Of a stretch of 64,000 bases of DNA, positions 13,387-26,251 are shown in pieces. The translations under genes and the position numbers were made by a program. The number at the start of each line of letters is the position of its first letter. Within the stretch, counting starts at the first letter, position 1. The notes under the pieces were generated by a model. That model saw only the letters and a list, made by a program, of their open reading frames with translations, searched no databases and was not told the DNA's origin. Source of the stretch: Corbicula japonica (taxonomy: Eukaryota > Mollusca > Bivalvia > Venerida > Cyrenidae); NCBI GenBank assembly GCA_038501625.1, contig JAZAYU010000010.1, positions 1,550,001 to 1,614,000 on the forward strand. The letters run 5' to 3'.

Positions 13387-15578
13387 CAGGGTGGGGAATC
13401 ACGTGACAAAAACATGGCCGCCAACCAAAAAATTCTCTCGGTTCGAGGTAAGTTTTTACTTGTTTCTCGCTTATTCCTGGACCATTTTAAATGAAATAAA
13501 CACTAAAGTACCACGAAGACAGATTGCATAGTGTATTCCAAATTTTGCCAGCTTTTGTAGTTTATGCGGTATTTCGTGTACAGTGTTTGGCAGCTTGCAC
13601 TGCTCAGGGATAGGGTACACTTGGATCTTGATGAAATCGTTCTTCTGGCAAGTTTTCGCAAGTAAGCTGATTGTTGCATGAAAAATGTGTGATATCCCGA
13701 CAGAAAAAATGCTCCTTGTGCAAAAATATCCAGTTTCTGTATGCAACTGATGTGAAAAACGCAAAAATGGAAAATGAAGATGCTTCTTGGGACATTTACA
13801 AACAAGTATTTTCTGAAAAGCCTCATCTGTCCCCCGATTCATTTTGCGTTGTTTGCACTCTGGGACATATTGGAGTTATGGAGGTTTTTATTATGTTACC
13901 CCTGAAATTTGAAGAAAAATATATGGATTGTAAATTCTATTTTAATTCAGCAGCTACGAATAAACAAACATATTATTTAAGAAAACTAGAAAAAGATTTC
14001 ACACCAGAAACTTACTTGTTTATTAGCCAGCTTAGGGAAAGTTATAGGCTCTTACAAAGCTTTATAACAAAAAAACATCATGAAACAGTTTTAATTTGTT
14101 TGAAATCACAATGGCAAATTATTATTTTAACAATAATATACTTTTAAACATTTAAAATAGAATTAAAAATGAAAAATTCAATGACTCAAATCTTCCCAGA
14201 TAAGGCCTACAAAACGGAGGTTTAGCTACTACGACTTTATTAATCAAATCAACGTCCCCCGACTTTTTTATCTAGAAAAAGGAAAATCTTTTAAATTAAA
14301 TTACAAATGTAGTTTCAAAATGACTTTGCTTGTGGAAAATCACAGTCGTTGTATAACTATCTCTAATAGTGCCTGCTCGTTAATGTGGGTTCCTGTCATC
14401 ATATCCCGAAAAACATGCTTATATAAAGCTATAATAAGTATCAAAGCATTTGTGTTTGTTAAGTAAATATTTTAAGAACCGCATCGATATTTATTGCTGT
14501 CTGCAGCAAAATAATTTTTTATTATAACAATATCTATACTATCTTATAATTCACTAGGTTTCATCTCGCCTGTATAAAATATATTAATATCTTACCGGTG
14601 TCCAGATTCTTTACTTCATGACTAAAAAAACAAAAACACATTTCAATATCTACTCTTTTTGGATTGCGGAAACAGAAAGTCGTTTTAATACTCAGAAATC
14701 GAATTTTCAATCTAATGTTGCAAACAAAACGCCCTGGTTTGTTTTTACACTATATTACACTAAAACTGTAAAAAGGTCGTGTTTTGTATATAAACGTTCT
14801 AACTGTAATCATGATTTCGCACATATGTTTTTTTTTTCTGGCGCATCACTATGTTCTCTATTTCATTTATAATCTTCAGGAAATCTGCTTTATACAAATA
14901 ATGATATCTTTTCCAGTGTTTTGTTTCATAAATGCAAACGTTTCAAAGATTTACATTTCCAGCTAAGCAAGACTGTTTTGTTAAATAATACTTCTTTCTA
15001 AAAACTTCTTAGCTGATCATAAAAATTTAAACAAAGGAAACAAAATATCAATGTTTTATTGATAAAAATATAACGGACTCGCTTGGATTATTCGCAAACT
15101 GATCGCTCGGATTGGCAAACAAATTGCTTCTCTAAAATACAAGTGTTCCCTATCTTTAACGTCGCGGCCAGTGTTCCCTATCATTTTCCATTTTTGCGTT
15201 TTTTTACATCAGTTGCATACAGAAACTGGATATGTCTGCACCGGTAACATTCAGTCTGTCGGGATATAACAAATTTTTCATGCAACAATCAGCTCACTTT
15301 CGAAAACTTGCCAGAAGAACGATTTCATCAAGATCCATGTGTACCCTATCCCCGAGCAGTGCAAGCTGCCAAACACTGTTCACGAAATACCGCATAAACT
15401 ACAAAAGCTGGAAAAATTTGGAATACACTATACAATCTGTCTTCGTGTACGGGGTACTTTAGTGTTTATTTCAATTAAAATGGTCCAGGAATACGCGAGA
15501 AACAACTAAAAACATACCTCGAACCGAGAGAAGTTTTTGGTTGGCGGCCATGTTTTTGTCACGTGATTCCCCACCCTG
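13387..15578. mobile_element. 2.2-kb element with ~390-bp terminal inverted repeats
   Basis: Both ends start CAGGGTGGGGAATCACGTGA. The left arm (13387-13777) is inverted at 15181-15578 with scattered differences. CTTGT flanks both sides (13382-13386 and 15579-15583), a 5-bp target duplication. Each arm, read inwards, has TCACGTGAC, an ATG beginning MAANQK and a splice-donor-like GAGGTAAGT or GAGGTATGT. The terminal CAGGG is hAT-like but the 5-bp duplication is short for that superfamily, so the class is open. No transposase was recognised. Confidence 0.85.
13671..14147 (+). CDS. 158-codon open frame inside the 13387 element, unknown
   Basis: It starts in the left inverted repeat (MLHEKCVISRQKKC) and runs into the unique interior (NEDASWDIYKQVF, YYLRKLEKDF, ISQLRESYRLL). 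The interior part reads like coding sequence, with charged amphipathic stretches, but I recognise no family and no transposase motif. It could be a captured exon or a chance frame; there is no clear start context or splice evidence. Confidence 0.2.
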   Translation: MLHEKCVISRQKKCSLCKNIQFLYATDVKNAKMENEDASWDIYKQVFSEKPHLSPDSFCVVCTLGHIGVMEVFIMLPLKFEEKYMDCKFYFNSAATNKQTYYLRKLEKDFTPETYLFISQLRESYRLLQSFITKKHHETVLICLKSQWQIIILTIIYF

Positions 15579-15583
15579 CTTGT

Positions 15584-18073
15584 GTGATTGGCAAAAAGTC
15601 GCCCATTCCATATGTTTGATCAAGCGATTTTTCTGACTGATAATTTTCATTTTCTTTCATTTAATTTCGTTAGAATTTATTGTAACGATTTATAATTTTA
15701 AAAACAGGAATGTTAAAATTTATGGTTTTTGTTCTGCTTTTTTTCTGATGTTTTTTTTTTAAATATAGCTTTCTATTTCAAGTAATCCGCATTCAGTGGA
15801 AAACACGTTGTTTTTTTTTACCAGATAAAGAGAGTATGTAGCGTGAACACCGGTCCTACTTTCGCTACTTGAATACTACCGGCACTTTGGCTTTGCATGT
15901 TAATATAAAATGACGCTTCTAAATAGGCAGAATAGCTTAAGTGATCTTTTATGGGAATGTTGGGTGAACTTGTAGGTTCGAATTTGTGTTTTAATAAATA
16001 ACCAATCTTATGTGGTTCATTACTTCATTAACTCAGCACACATTACTTCTTTATTAATGAAGAAAGATGCTTGAGAAAAGAAAGTAAACATCTTTTGAAA
16101 TGGATAAAAAATCAATAAAATTAATATTAAAAGAGAAAAACTTGATTTATCGATTTTTATGTTTGCAATGGTGACAATGAATCACGTTTTATTAGTATTC
16201 ACTTATGTATAATTTGAAACATTTGTGTTATAATAAAAAATATAAGTTATCTCGTCGATACCAAAAATTATTTTAAAATTACAAATCCATTTTAAACAAC
16301 AGCCGTGGCAGAGGTTTTCTCAATCTTTTTTATGGAGATTCAGTTTACAAATAGAAGTAAAAAACATTGCGATTAGTCTCAACTTAAAATTCGTTTTAAC
16401 TATTGGTGAATACTTTTCAATGACCACGAAGAGTTACATGGTGTTAACAAAGCCTCACCATAGCTTAATAGTAGAAAAATAGCATAAATAATTTCACAAA
16501 AAAACATACAAGGGAACTGTGTACTTACGCTCCGGAATGGTTAATGTCAAAACACATTTGCCACTGGGAGTTTAAAACATTTTTCTAGGATCCACTAACC
16601 TCTTAATGACCACCAACCACAGGATACTAGTATTCTACAGTAGTCAATATGCTTGGTCAGTTATCCCTCAACAGTCATTCGTTTGCTAATTTCTTTGGTT
16701 GTACATATGTGGCAGGAGTGTAAGAATAGCGAAATTAGAATTGGTCAATTTGAGGCTCGGTCAGTTTCTTAAATATCTCGTTTGTGATCTTGAATATTAA
16801 CTCTGTGTGTTCTGGTCACGGAAAGGTCACTGAGTACCTACTTTATCTTGTTAGTCACACGCTTGTTTTCTGTGTTTGCGCGCGTTGGTATGCAAATTAC
16901 AAAAGACATATCATTGAAAATCATCACAAACGGGGTTAATGAAAAGAATTTTCAGGCATAAAATTAATAAATATATCGCAACAATGCTGATGCAGCATAG
17001 TGACTACGCTGTCTCTGGTATTCATTGATATTTTTAAAATACTTTCTTGATCATTTAAAATCGTTAAAATGAGACATAGATGCGTTTTACTTGTGCATGT
17101 TTAACCTATGAAATGTATATTGCATTACTGTTTAGGGGCGGACACAGAAGGGTTTCATTGACACCAATGTTCATTTTAAAAACAATTATCATTTATAAAC
17201 GCACGTGTTTCTATGAAACTATTTCCAGAATTTAATAGATGTTTCATTCATTCCTACTAGAGTTTAATCCTGGCCGTAGTCATGGTAACAGACATCTAAC
17301 GATCCGTGTTGAATCTCATTCAAATATTACTCAATATTTGTATTGGACGTTCATTTTTGTTGTAGCCATAGACATTGTTTCGTTGCGATATCTCTTATTT
17401 GATGGTTCTCATGACGAACTGCATACACATTACCGGAGTTGGTCTTTGTGTTTGAAAGGAGGGGGTTGAGGTTTCACACTCCCAAATGGCCGAATGGTTG
17501 TCTGTTTTTTTTGTTTTTTTTTTTCAACTACAGCCGAACAGTTTTCTGTTCTTATACATCAATTCGCATATAATTTAGTAAAGACAATCTACTTCCGGTT
17601 AGATTTTCGTAATGCTTTCTCCGGGGCCGCCGTGAGTAAATCAATAAGCCGATGTTCACGAGAAAAAAAGTAGAGCTCTCACCATTTGTCATTAATGCAT
17701 AAGTGTACGTCAGTGTGTATAATGCTCTGGATTTAATGTTTCTCATGCCTGCAAGGGTTTTATCTCTTGAAGTGCTATAAACTTCAGTTTGTACAACTTT
17801 CTACCTCATTTTGCACACGTTGGAATTTTGCCGGTGTGTCGGTGCGTTTTATCTTAAAAACGAAAATAAAGAGAGCGGGAAAGGTCGATATTATTTGCAT
17901 ACTAAGTAGATCGATTCCATAACTTATGAATAAAACCTTTACGGGGTTCAAGTGTGGTGTGTATAGTGTTTAAACGTTGATTGCATACATTTCTTTAAGT
18001 GTGTCACTGATTTCATGTCATAAACCATTATCTTGTGATATCAGGATAGTTAATAGTTGACCCATATCTCAGG
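15584..18073. other. no gene recognised; region before exon 1B
   Basis: A/T-rich sequence without the FB1/FB2 repeats that crowd the DNA after 18.7 kb. The promoter and 5' UTR of the exon 1B transcript should lie here, but no TATA box or initiator could be assigned with confidence. Confidence 0.4.
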
Positions 18074-18118
18074 ATGGCTAGCAGAACTCCAGTTAAAAAA
18101 GTGCCTATTCATTTGCAG
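18074..18118 (+). CDS. CRMP: exon 1B: short N-terminus of DPYS/CRMP
   Basis: Fifteen codons, MASRTPVKKVPIHLQ, end at a strong donor (CAG|gtaagt) in phase 0. The PVKKVPIHLQ segment followed by SAQ from exon 2 matches my recollection of the insect CRMP N-terminus, so this short alternative first exon is conserved across protostomes. Position and length correspond to the short CRMP-B start of vertebrates. The exon is too small for ORF finding and was recognised from the motif and the splice donor. No TATA box is evident in the 250 bases upstream. A CTCAG just before the ATG (18068-18072) could be an acceptor, so a separate 5' UTR exon is possible. Confidence 0.88.
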
Positions 18119-18780
18119 GTAAGTTACTGTAACTCGTACAATGACTGTCATGGACTATACAAGTGTAAAAACTTATATTTTGAAGAGATATTTGACCCTT
18201 AGGTTTAAATATTCAAGAGTCAGAGTAAGCTAATCTTGAAATTTCAAGTGTCAGAACCATGTTTCAAGGGTCAAATGGAACCCATGTCAGAAAGACTGTC
18301 TATGCATCATAAACATTCTTTGATTTAGGTTGCTGTCTTAATATTCTGGGAGGGTTTGGGATTCTCTTGAACAATAAGAGCAGTTTTTGCTCATTTACAA
18401 GACAAGGGTTTGCATTACAAATATAGTCAAAATTTTCAAATTGCTAAGCCCCCTAGTTTATATTGATGTTGGGAATAATCTAACAGTGCTGAGGTCACTG
18501 TCAACAAATAAAAAGACAGATTTAATTTCCTATTGTAATGCTTGCTTTAGAGGAAAACAATCTCGCTAAATTAATGATTATTAATCAGTAAAGTGACAGT
18601 GCTTAGTGTACAATTACTAAACTACAGGCCCAGATCAGCATGCCAAAGTACTTTTTTTTCAATGAAGTAACAATGATTCATGATTACGGATTATTTATTA
18701 TTATGATATAAGTTAATGCTTTTTAATGTGTTTATTAATCTTACCAGTTGACTATTTTTAAAATGATTTTCATTTGTTTA

Positions 18781-19014
18781 TCACTTTACTCCATTATAGT
18801 TATGACCTGTATAACATCAGTTTAGATCCAGATCATCTGGCACACCCATGCCATCTGATCAGGATTTACATGTTTTGCTTAATTGTTCATTAGGTTTTTT
18901 TCTGGCCAACATGCAACAAGTGCAGATCCAGATCAGATGGCAAGGATGTGCTGGCTGAACTGGATTCACACTGGTCACACATGTGAGAAAAACATGTATA
19001 AATGGAGTAGAGGT
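18781..19014. repeat. FB2 foldback element
   Basis: FB2 pattern: ACTCCAT end, GATCCAGATCAnCTGGCAC, GATCAGGAT centre-left, then the inverted half ending CACTGGTCACACATGTG and ATGGAGTAG. Confidence 0.8.
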
Positions 19015-19589
19015 TATATTCTTTATCCAACATGCAAGAATCCTTATCTCACTAAGACTGCTACCTGTATGTTGTACTTGTTCTCAGGACATTATTACTC
19101 ACATATTTGTAGGTGTGCACCACTTTCTGTTTGCCTGCAGCAGTAACTGAATAATTGTTGGTTAAACTGAGTACAAGTGTTACGTAATTTGTTCCGTTGT
19201 TGTTATTTTATGTGTTAAACTGAAGATAATTTGTTTGTAAAAAGAGTGTTTGTTAAAGAGACAAGACAGCTAATTATTTTTCTAAACAGATGTACTGGCT
19301 GATTTGGATCTACAGTCGTGGCAGGCAAATGCAGTAAAATCCATACTGAGTAAACTGTTACGCCTGTCATTGAATGGTATAATATCCACAAGTCGTCATT
19401 AAAATTTACAGAAATTGCTGTTCAGTAATTCAGTTCAGATGCAGATAAATATTTGCTGCCTAGAGATATGTGAATATCTTAAAGTTGTATTGTTTAAAAC
19501 CCATTTTATCATATACACATATATCCAATCAAATATCTATGATTTTTGGTCCAGATATTGCCTGGGGCAACAGTTTAATGGTTTGTAGA

Positions 19590-19829
19590 CCCCTTTATGA
19601 CATGGGCAAACAGTGTAAATCCAGATTAGCCAGCACATTTGTGCCCTCTGATCTTGATCTACACTCTTTACTTTTTTATTCATAATGTTATTTCTGTCCA
19701 AAATCACAAAAATGTGACCAGTGCAGATCCTTATCAGACTAAGAGGGCACATATCGTGTGCCAGCTGATCTGGATCTACACTGGTCGCACATGTGTAAAA
19801 ACACATAACATTATATGGAGTAAAAGGGT
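19590..19829. repeat. FB2 foldback element
   Basis: GGGCAAACAGTGTAAATCC and AGCTGATCTGGATCTACACT arms with a TATGGAGTAAAAGGG right end. Confidence 0.8.
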
Positions 19830-21481
19830 GAAATATAAATCATACTAAAATTTTGTGTTAACACTTCATATTCATTATAAGTATTAGAATTTGCTTTGAT
19901 ATCCTCGTCGGCACTAGCTGTTGAATCTCTGAAGAACTCTATGATAGGGATCAAAATGAAAGGTTTTGAAAATTTCAAGAAGTCAAATTGTCATTTTCTC
20001 AAATGGAACACCTGTAAATAAAACAAAACGCCTTTGTAATGTTTTGAGTTTAACTTAACAAGAAAATTAAAAGATCAAGAACACTGTGACAAAACAGGGA
20101 AAATACTAGCGTCTGCATACTTGAACAGGTCATGTTATTATTTGACTGCACATTTATAATGATCGTTAAATAAAGGGGCGTGTCATGTATTGTCAAAGAT
20201 TTTGCAAGATAACTTGCCATTGAACCGATTCTTTGTTTCTGTGCATTGTGGTAGATTGTTCGTTTTCAGTTTTTATCTGTGACACAAACAACATTGCTTT
20301 TCTTGTGTGAATAACTGAATTGAATGTTTATTATGAAAACATGAGAAATAAATTATATTTAAAAAAATACATTTTTGTACATGTTTTTGCAAAATATTTG
20401 GATCATTTAATGAGGTTTCAAACATATTGTTCTTGCAGTTAATCAATAATTCTGGTCAACAACTCTCTATTTTAGCCAGTTCATTATTCATTTTTTTACA
20501 GAACTTTAAAAACAATTGATTGCGTGAATAGCAAACAGTATAAACCCTGACCAGCTGGCAACTGTTCTGGGTCTACACTTGTCTAAAGCTGACAAATTTT
20601 GTAGCCAGGGCTTAATTTGAAAGGGTTTTTCCAGCTAATATAAGCAAGAAATTTATGTGACATGGCTTAAAAATGATCATATGGCATTGAACCTGATTGA
20701 CTCACTCAACAATTTACATAACAATTAAAGGTTAAATGTTAAGGATTACTCTAGCATTTTCCTTGCTCACTATTGCAGAATGCTAAGTGTATTTGTCTGA
20801 CAGTTGTTTAAGAGATTTCCTGGTTTATAAACTAATTAATAGTTCTTTCCAATTGGACAGTTAAAACTAGTTCTGCCCATGTACTTTATTTGTTGTTGAA
20901 AACAGTACATGTTAAAGCTAAGGTATCTCTAAAACCCAGTTATTGAATTTTATTTGAGTTCAACCATTCTGTCATGTGCGACACACCATGACAAACTGGA
21001 GCTTGCGGATTATGAGACCAGTGTAGACCCGAGACCCAGAACATCCTGTGCATCTGTGCAGTCTGATCAGGGTTTGGACAGTTTGCCATTCAGTAAGAGA
21101 AGCATTCTTAATCTAGAAAAAAATCAGATCATTTCTCAAGGACAGCGTTCTAGTGACCAGTGTAAATTTTGTTTGAAGTCTGCTTTTATATATGTGTAAA
21201 GTCATGTAGAGGCCATGTAAGGTGTTAAGTTGTGTGTGCACATAAACATAAATTTTTATGGTTTCATTTTAAGCCAAACATAATTTTATTGACTGTGTCA
21301 TATTTGTGATACAGAAGTGAGCAGCAAACATTTAGGTGAAAAGCTTGGTTGATTCAGTGGATGAAGAAGGAAGTACAGTAGGTAGATGCTGGTTCTCAGA
21401 TAATGCCCGGGGCAACATTTTAATGATTTGTCTGTAGACATGGTAGCAATGCTTGTTCTCTGCAGAGAGTAGACATATACC
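19830..21481. other. intronic DNA, only degenerate repeat pieces
   Basis: Fragments with FB2-like wording (CTGACCAGCTGGCAACTG near 20560, GCAGTCTGATCAGGGTTTG near 21058). No exon, RNA gene or intact element was seen. Confidence 0.5.
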
Positions 21482-21592
21482 CAAGATCATAAAACAAAAT
21501 CAGGAGACCTCAATCATGTGATTGGCTGAAATGGCAACTGGTCTGATGTTTGAGATCAAGACTGGTCTCCTGAATTAGTTTTTTGACCTTGT
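21482..21592. repeat. foldback element FB1, copy 4
   Basis: CAAGATCATAAAAC start, GGAGACC...GTGATTGGCTGAAATGGC and the inverted GAGATCAAGACTGGTCTCC. Confidence 0.75.
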
Positions 21593-22140
21593 GATATGTT
21601 TAAAATGATGGTATTGTTTGAGAAGGTCTCAATATTTGTGTGGAGAAGCTGCAAGATGCTTGCGATTTGCAGAAGTATCTTGAACAGAAATTCAGGATGG
21701 CACAACTTGAGGACTTCAGTTGAAGCAAGATTAGAGCTAATCTGAATATGCCCATTTTGACCTATTCTAACCTTTTGGTCATTTTGAGTCAAGTTCAAAT
21801 GTATGTTTGACATTTGCATTTAAATGAAAGGAGTAAAAACCAATTTACTGATAGTCGAGTCCGGATATTGTGACTGTGACCATTTCAAAATTCTGCACAT
21901 GGAGCAATAAGCTTTAACTTTTGAAAATCAGAATTCACATCACATTTCATGTCTAGAACTTGATAGTTTAACAACAAGAATTTCTGCAAATTGTTGAAGG
22001 TGGTGTGTTTTATTTTGGTCTCTCACAGATACCCATGATACATGTATCTGGCCGAGACATTTTTTAGTTTTTTACCTGGTCTGTCGGGCTCAATGCAAAG
22101 CGGGTTCTAAGTGTTGCAAATTTTTGGTATATTAATATTT

Positions 22141-22576
22141 CCTCCATATATATTCCTTTATGGTGTAGGCAGACAGTGTTGATCCAGAGCAGCCAGCACA
22201 TCTGTAGCATCTGATCAGGGTCTACACTAAACACTTTTAGATTTATCAGGTTGTTATGACCAAAAAAGGAACAGTGCAGATCCTCATCATTGATTGCATG
22301 TATGTTCTGGGCAAGCCGGATCTACACTGGTCGCTTATCCTTTTACTCCATAGACACACCTTTATTGCATGTGCGACCAGTGTAGATCCAGATCAGCCGT
22401 CACATCCGTGCTGTCTGATCAGGATCTGCACTGTTCGCATTTTGATTTGTCAGGTTATTTCTGACCAAAATGCAACCAGTGCAGATCCTGATCAGACGGC
22501 ACGGATGTGACGGCTGATCTGGACCTACACTGGTCACACATGCATAAAAACCCATATTTATGGAGGAAAGGGTTAA
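22141..22576. repeat. two adjacent FB2 foldback elements
   Basis: The first copy (22141 to about 22338) runs directly into a second, better preserved one (about 22339-22576). The second ends TTTATGGAGGAAAGGGTTAA and has nearly symmetric GACCAGTGTAGATCC and GGACCTACACTGGTC arms. Confidence 0.8.
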
Positions 22577-23293
22577 GTGATAATATATTATGTACATTGT
22601 ACATATTGTATGTGTTAAAGGGTTAAGTGGATTTGGGAAGGTCGAATTATTTTTTTATCAGTCTGTTTATGGAACATTCCTGAAAGGTAACAAGCAGTTT
22701 TTGGCAGTCAATACAACTGTCAACAGGTGCAAATATTGCATTTCTTTTTCCAAAACAAAAAGATAGCAAGTTGATTCACCTGCGGTTGGCTTGGCATGCT
22801 CTCAAACAGTGGCAAATTCTTTGAAGTAGATTAAGTCAGAAATTTTCTTATTTGGCAAATATTTACACAGAAAGATATCAATTCTCTATCAAACCCACAA
22901 TTCATCAACCAGTCAGATAGAGCAACAGCTTAAAGTTTTAATGGTAAGTGTAATCCTACAAGAAAACATGGATCTTCTTTATTTTATAACGGATTGTCTT
23001 GATTTATTAAATATTTTATCCGAATTGTCTTGATTTATGAAACATTCGATCATTTAGAATTTAATGGTATGTATCGACATGTAGAGAGCCCTGTGATGCA
23101 TTATCAATCTGTGACAGATAGTATAATATTCGCATTCCTTCATGTAGCTCGTTTACTAATTGATATTATTATATATTTCACGGGTGTTTAATTGTTAGAG
23201 AAAGTGTGAAATCAATCCCCAGCCAAATCAAACAATTGAATTTGAATAATCCCATAATAAACAAAAGAATTAATTAATGCCCAAGCGAAAATG

Positions 23294-23373
23294 TCACAAA
23301 TGTGCTAGCTGATCTGGATCTATGTGTACACAGTTTTCCCTTGAATAACAGCCTTATTCCATGGAGTGGGTTA
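23294..23373. repeat. FB2 fragment (one arm)
   Basis: AAATGTGCTAGCTGATCTGG to CCATGGAGTGGGTTAA only; the other half is missing. Confidence 0.6.
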
Positions 23374-23547
23374 ACTCACAAGATTAAAATGGCTGAGAGT
23401 GGCAGTGTTGGACACACCCAGGGGTAACAGGTCAAGATTTCTTTGTGAAGGGTTGATATGAAGCAAAGATGGTTTGTTACCTCCGGTGCCTCGATATTCA
23501 AAATCAGCACCTGCTATGTTGGCAAATTGACTCTTTACACTATATAT

Positions 23548-23660
23548 ACTACACTTATTGCCTTGGTAAACAGTGTAGATCCAGATCAGTCAGCAAATTT
23601 GTGCAATCTGATCAGGATGTTCATTTACACTGTTCAGTTCTATGGAATATGGAGTAAACA
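23548..23660. repeat. FB2 fragment
   Basis: GTAAACAGTGTAGATCCAGA to the ATGGAGTAAAC end; about half of a full element. Confidence 0.65.
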
Positions 23661-24044
23661 GGGCTCTCACTAGACTTGAAAATCAGGGTGAAGTTTTGTC
23701 ATAATTTTACTGAATTTGCTTGAATTTCCTTCAAATTCAATGGAATCTAATTTCAGTATTGGATTCACTGTAATTGTCTGTTGAAAATCATACAGCTTTA
23801 TGACCATTTCATAAATAGTATGAAAAGAAGACAGCTTTTTAGGTGAACGTTTATTAAATCAAGTATGCTTCATTTCTTTCTATTGAATTGACAAACATCA
23901 ACCAGATTGATATCAAAATTTTCTATTTGCTGAGGTGATTAAGTATTTAACCTTGCATGTCGAGAAATTATATCTTGTTAGACCCGTTACAAGCATTTAT
24001 CACTGCATGCTGGGTACAGAGGGCTGTTGTAACAGGTGACATTC

Positions 24045-24219
24045 AACGGGACCAGTGTAGATCCAGATCAGCCGGCACTTTTGTGCCATATGATTAGGAT
24101 CTGCACTGTTCGATTTTTGTCAGAAAAGACTCAATAAATCAAAAAGCAACACTGTAGATCCTGATCAGATACACTGTTAGCCCATGCCAACAAGGTTTAT
24201 ATATGGATGAAATGGTTAA
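24045..24219. repeat. FB2 element, internally shortened
   Basis: GGACCAGTGTAGATCCAGAT, a TTGTCAGAAAAGACTCAATAA centre and an ATGGATGAAATGGTTAA end. Confidence 0.7.
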
Positions 24220-24719
24220 ACAGTATGAAAACAAAAACACATGCAAGAAGTTTTTTGCTCACTGGCTCAGTATTTTCCTTGATTTTACCTTCCAGCCCAT
24301 GGCCCTATCCTCAGAAAGTTGGTAAAATCAATATACATTTTGCAAGAAATAGTACTTGGTTCGCTTTGGATGGAGAAAATCAGGCCCTTGGGGAAACCCA
24401 AAGATACTTGTATTCTTATTAATTTGTTAAATTTCTCAGAGAAACCTGTTGATTTCTTACAAGACCACATTATTAGGAAGCTTGATCAGAATCCAGATTT
24501 CTTATCAAGATATCTTTATTAGAGGCTTGATCTCGCTTTGCTTTGGCAGCCAGTTTGTTATGCCAGAAAATGATGTTTCTATCCTACAAGACATATATTC
24601 ACGTCAGAAAACAGTTATTCAATCAAAAGGCATTCAGAATATATTTAAATGCCATTATAAATTTCTCGGTACAGTTCTTACATTTCTGGGATACTTTAAA
24701 TTCTAATTAATTGAACCAT

Positions 24720-24956
24720 TTAACACTCTCCTCCATATATACACGTATATGGCATGGGTGAACAGTGTAGATCCAGATCACCTGGCACATCTGTGCTATC
24801 TGATCAGGATCTAAACGGTTTTTGATTCATAAGGTAATTTCTGATTAAGATGCAACCAGTGCAGATCCAGATTAGATGGTATGGATGTGCTAGTGATCTA
24901 GATCTACACTGGTGGCACATGTGTAAAAAAACATATATATGTGGAAGAAAGGGTTA
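24720..24956. repeat. FB2 foldback element
   Basis: Near-complete: TTAACACTCTCCTCCATATA start and GTGGAAGAAAGGGTTAA end, with paired TAGATCC and GGATCTA arms. Confidence 0.8.
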
Positions 24957-25368
24957 AAGTTAAAACAAACAGCACATAGTGTAGTGTGGCACAGAGTACC
25001 TTGCAGATAGGATGGGAGATTTTACCATTGTACATTCCAGATAGGGAGGCAACAGTATTCAACAGTGTTCTCTATTGCTAGTACCATTTGTTTCACCTGT
25101 AATTATTAATGTTGGATTTGCATTTGTTCCAAACGACATAGTGTCATGCCACTTAAATATAGAATGTGTTGGCAAGAAATAAATGTTTTCTGTCACAAGC
25201 AAGCTTGTTACAATACCTGTCATTGGTGATCACAACATACCAGTGAGTGCTCAAGGTTAAATCATCATGTACCAGAATTGTGGAAATAATAAGCACTAAC
25301 AATCATAAGTCTCATTTGTGACAAGCCAAGACCCAAATCAGTCAACACATTCATGCATATTTAGAAGA

Positions 25369-25907
25369 TTAACCCTTTCCTGTATACCGTATATTCCCTA
25401 TTAAACGCCCCTCCCCTAATAAACGCCCCCCCAGTCTTTTTTCAAAAGTAAACAAGTGACTTACCATGACATGACGATCTTTAATCTCTCAGCATTAATC
25501 CAAATACATATAATCATTTCGGTGTGAAAAATTTCATTTCAGGTTAAGTTTTTTAAAAATAAGTTCTAGGAAAATGACAAAATTGTTTCCTACGGTTATT
25601 TATTTAAAAAAACCACAATTATTGAAAACTACATTTTGTCAATAGTTGGTCTCTATTAAACGCCCCCCTTTGCAAAATGTAACGCCCCCGGGGGCGTTTA
25701 ATAGGGAATATACGGTAGATACACCTTTATTGCTAGAGTGAACAGTTTAGATCCATCTCAACTGTTTGCTTTTTGATTCATTAGGTTATTTCTGACCAAA
25801 ATGCTACCAGTGCAGATTCTGATCAGACGGCATGGATGTGCCGGCTGATCTGGATCTACATTGTACTCACATGTGTAAAAATGCATATTTATCAAGGAAA
25901 GGGTTAA
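25369..25907. repeat. FB2 element interrupted by a TA-target MITE
   Basis: Starts TTAACCCTTTCCTGTATA, is broken at 25387-25715, resumes GATACACCTTTATTGC and ends AGGAAAGGGTTAA. Outside the insertion it is a typical FB2. Confidence 0.85.
25387..25715. mobile_element. 329-bp MITE with TA target duplication
   Basis: The terminal inverted repeats match perfectly for about 25 bases (CCGTATATTCCCTATTAAAC then GCCCC). TA lies on both sides (25385-25386, 25716-25717), and removing the element restores an FB2 consensus. TA duplication points to Tc1/mariner-type mobilisation. There is no coding sequence. Confidence 0.88.
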
Positions 25908-26080
25908 GGTGTATCCTCAAACGATGGTCAGATTTTATCATAAGAAATTTGGTCTACCGATGTTCCTACCATTTTAAAGGGTTTCGTTCGTGACTCATAA
26001 TTATATAGCTAATCTTGCAGGTCAATTTAATTCTGACACCATTCATTAGTTTAATGGGAATTTAATGGTTACATATATTA

Positions 26081-26251
26081 AACCCTTTCCTCCATAGACA
26101 CACCTTTAATGCATGGGCGAACAGTTTAGATCCAGATCAGCCGGCACATACGTGCTGTCTGATCCGGATCTAAACTGTTCGCCCTTTGATTCATTAGGTT
26201 ATTTCTGACCAAAAAGCGACCAGTGCAGATCCTGATCAGAAGGCACAGATA
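26081..26251. repeat. FB2 element, right part missing
   Basis: Starts ACCCTTTCCTCCATAGACAC and is good through GACCAAAAAGCGACCAGTGC, then is lost after AGAAGGCACAGAT. Confidence 0.8.

Noticed and set aside
22400..22597. Proteins rich in SVDPDQ and LIRICTG on both strands at many places
   Set aside because: These are translations of the FB2 foldback element. Both strands give the same wording because the element is a palindrome.
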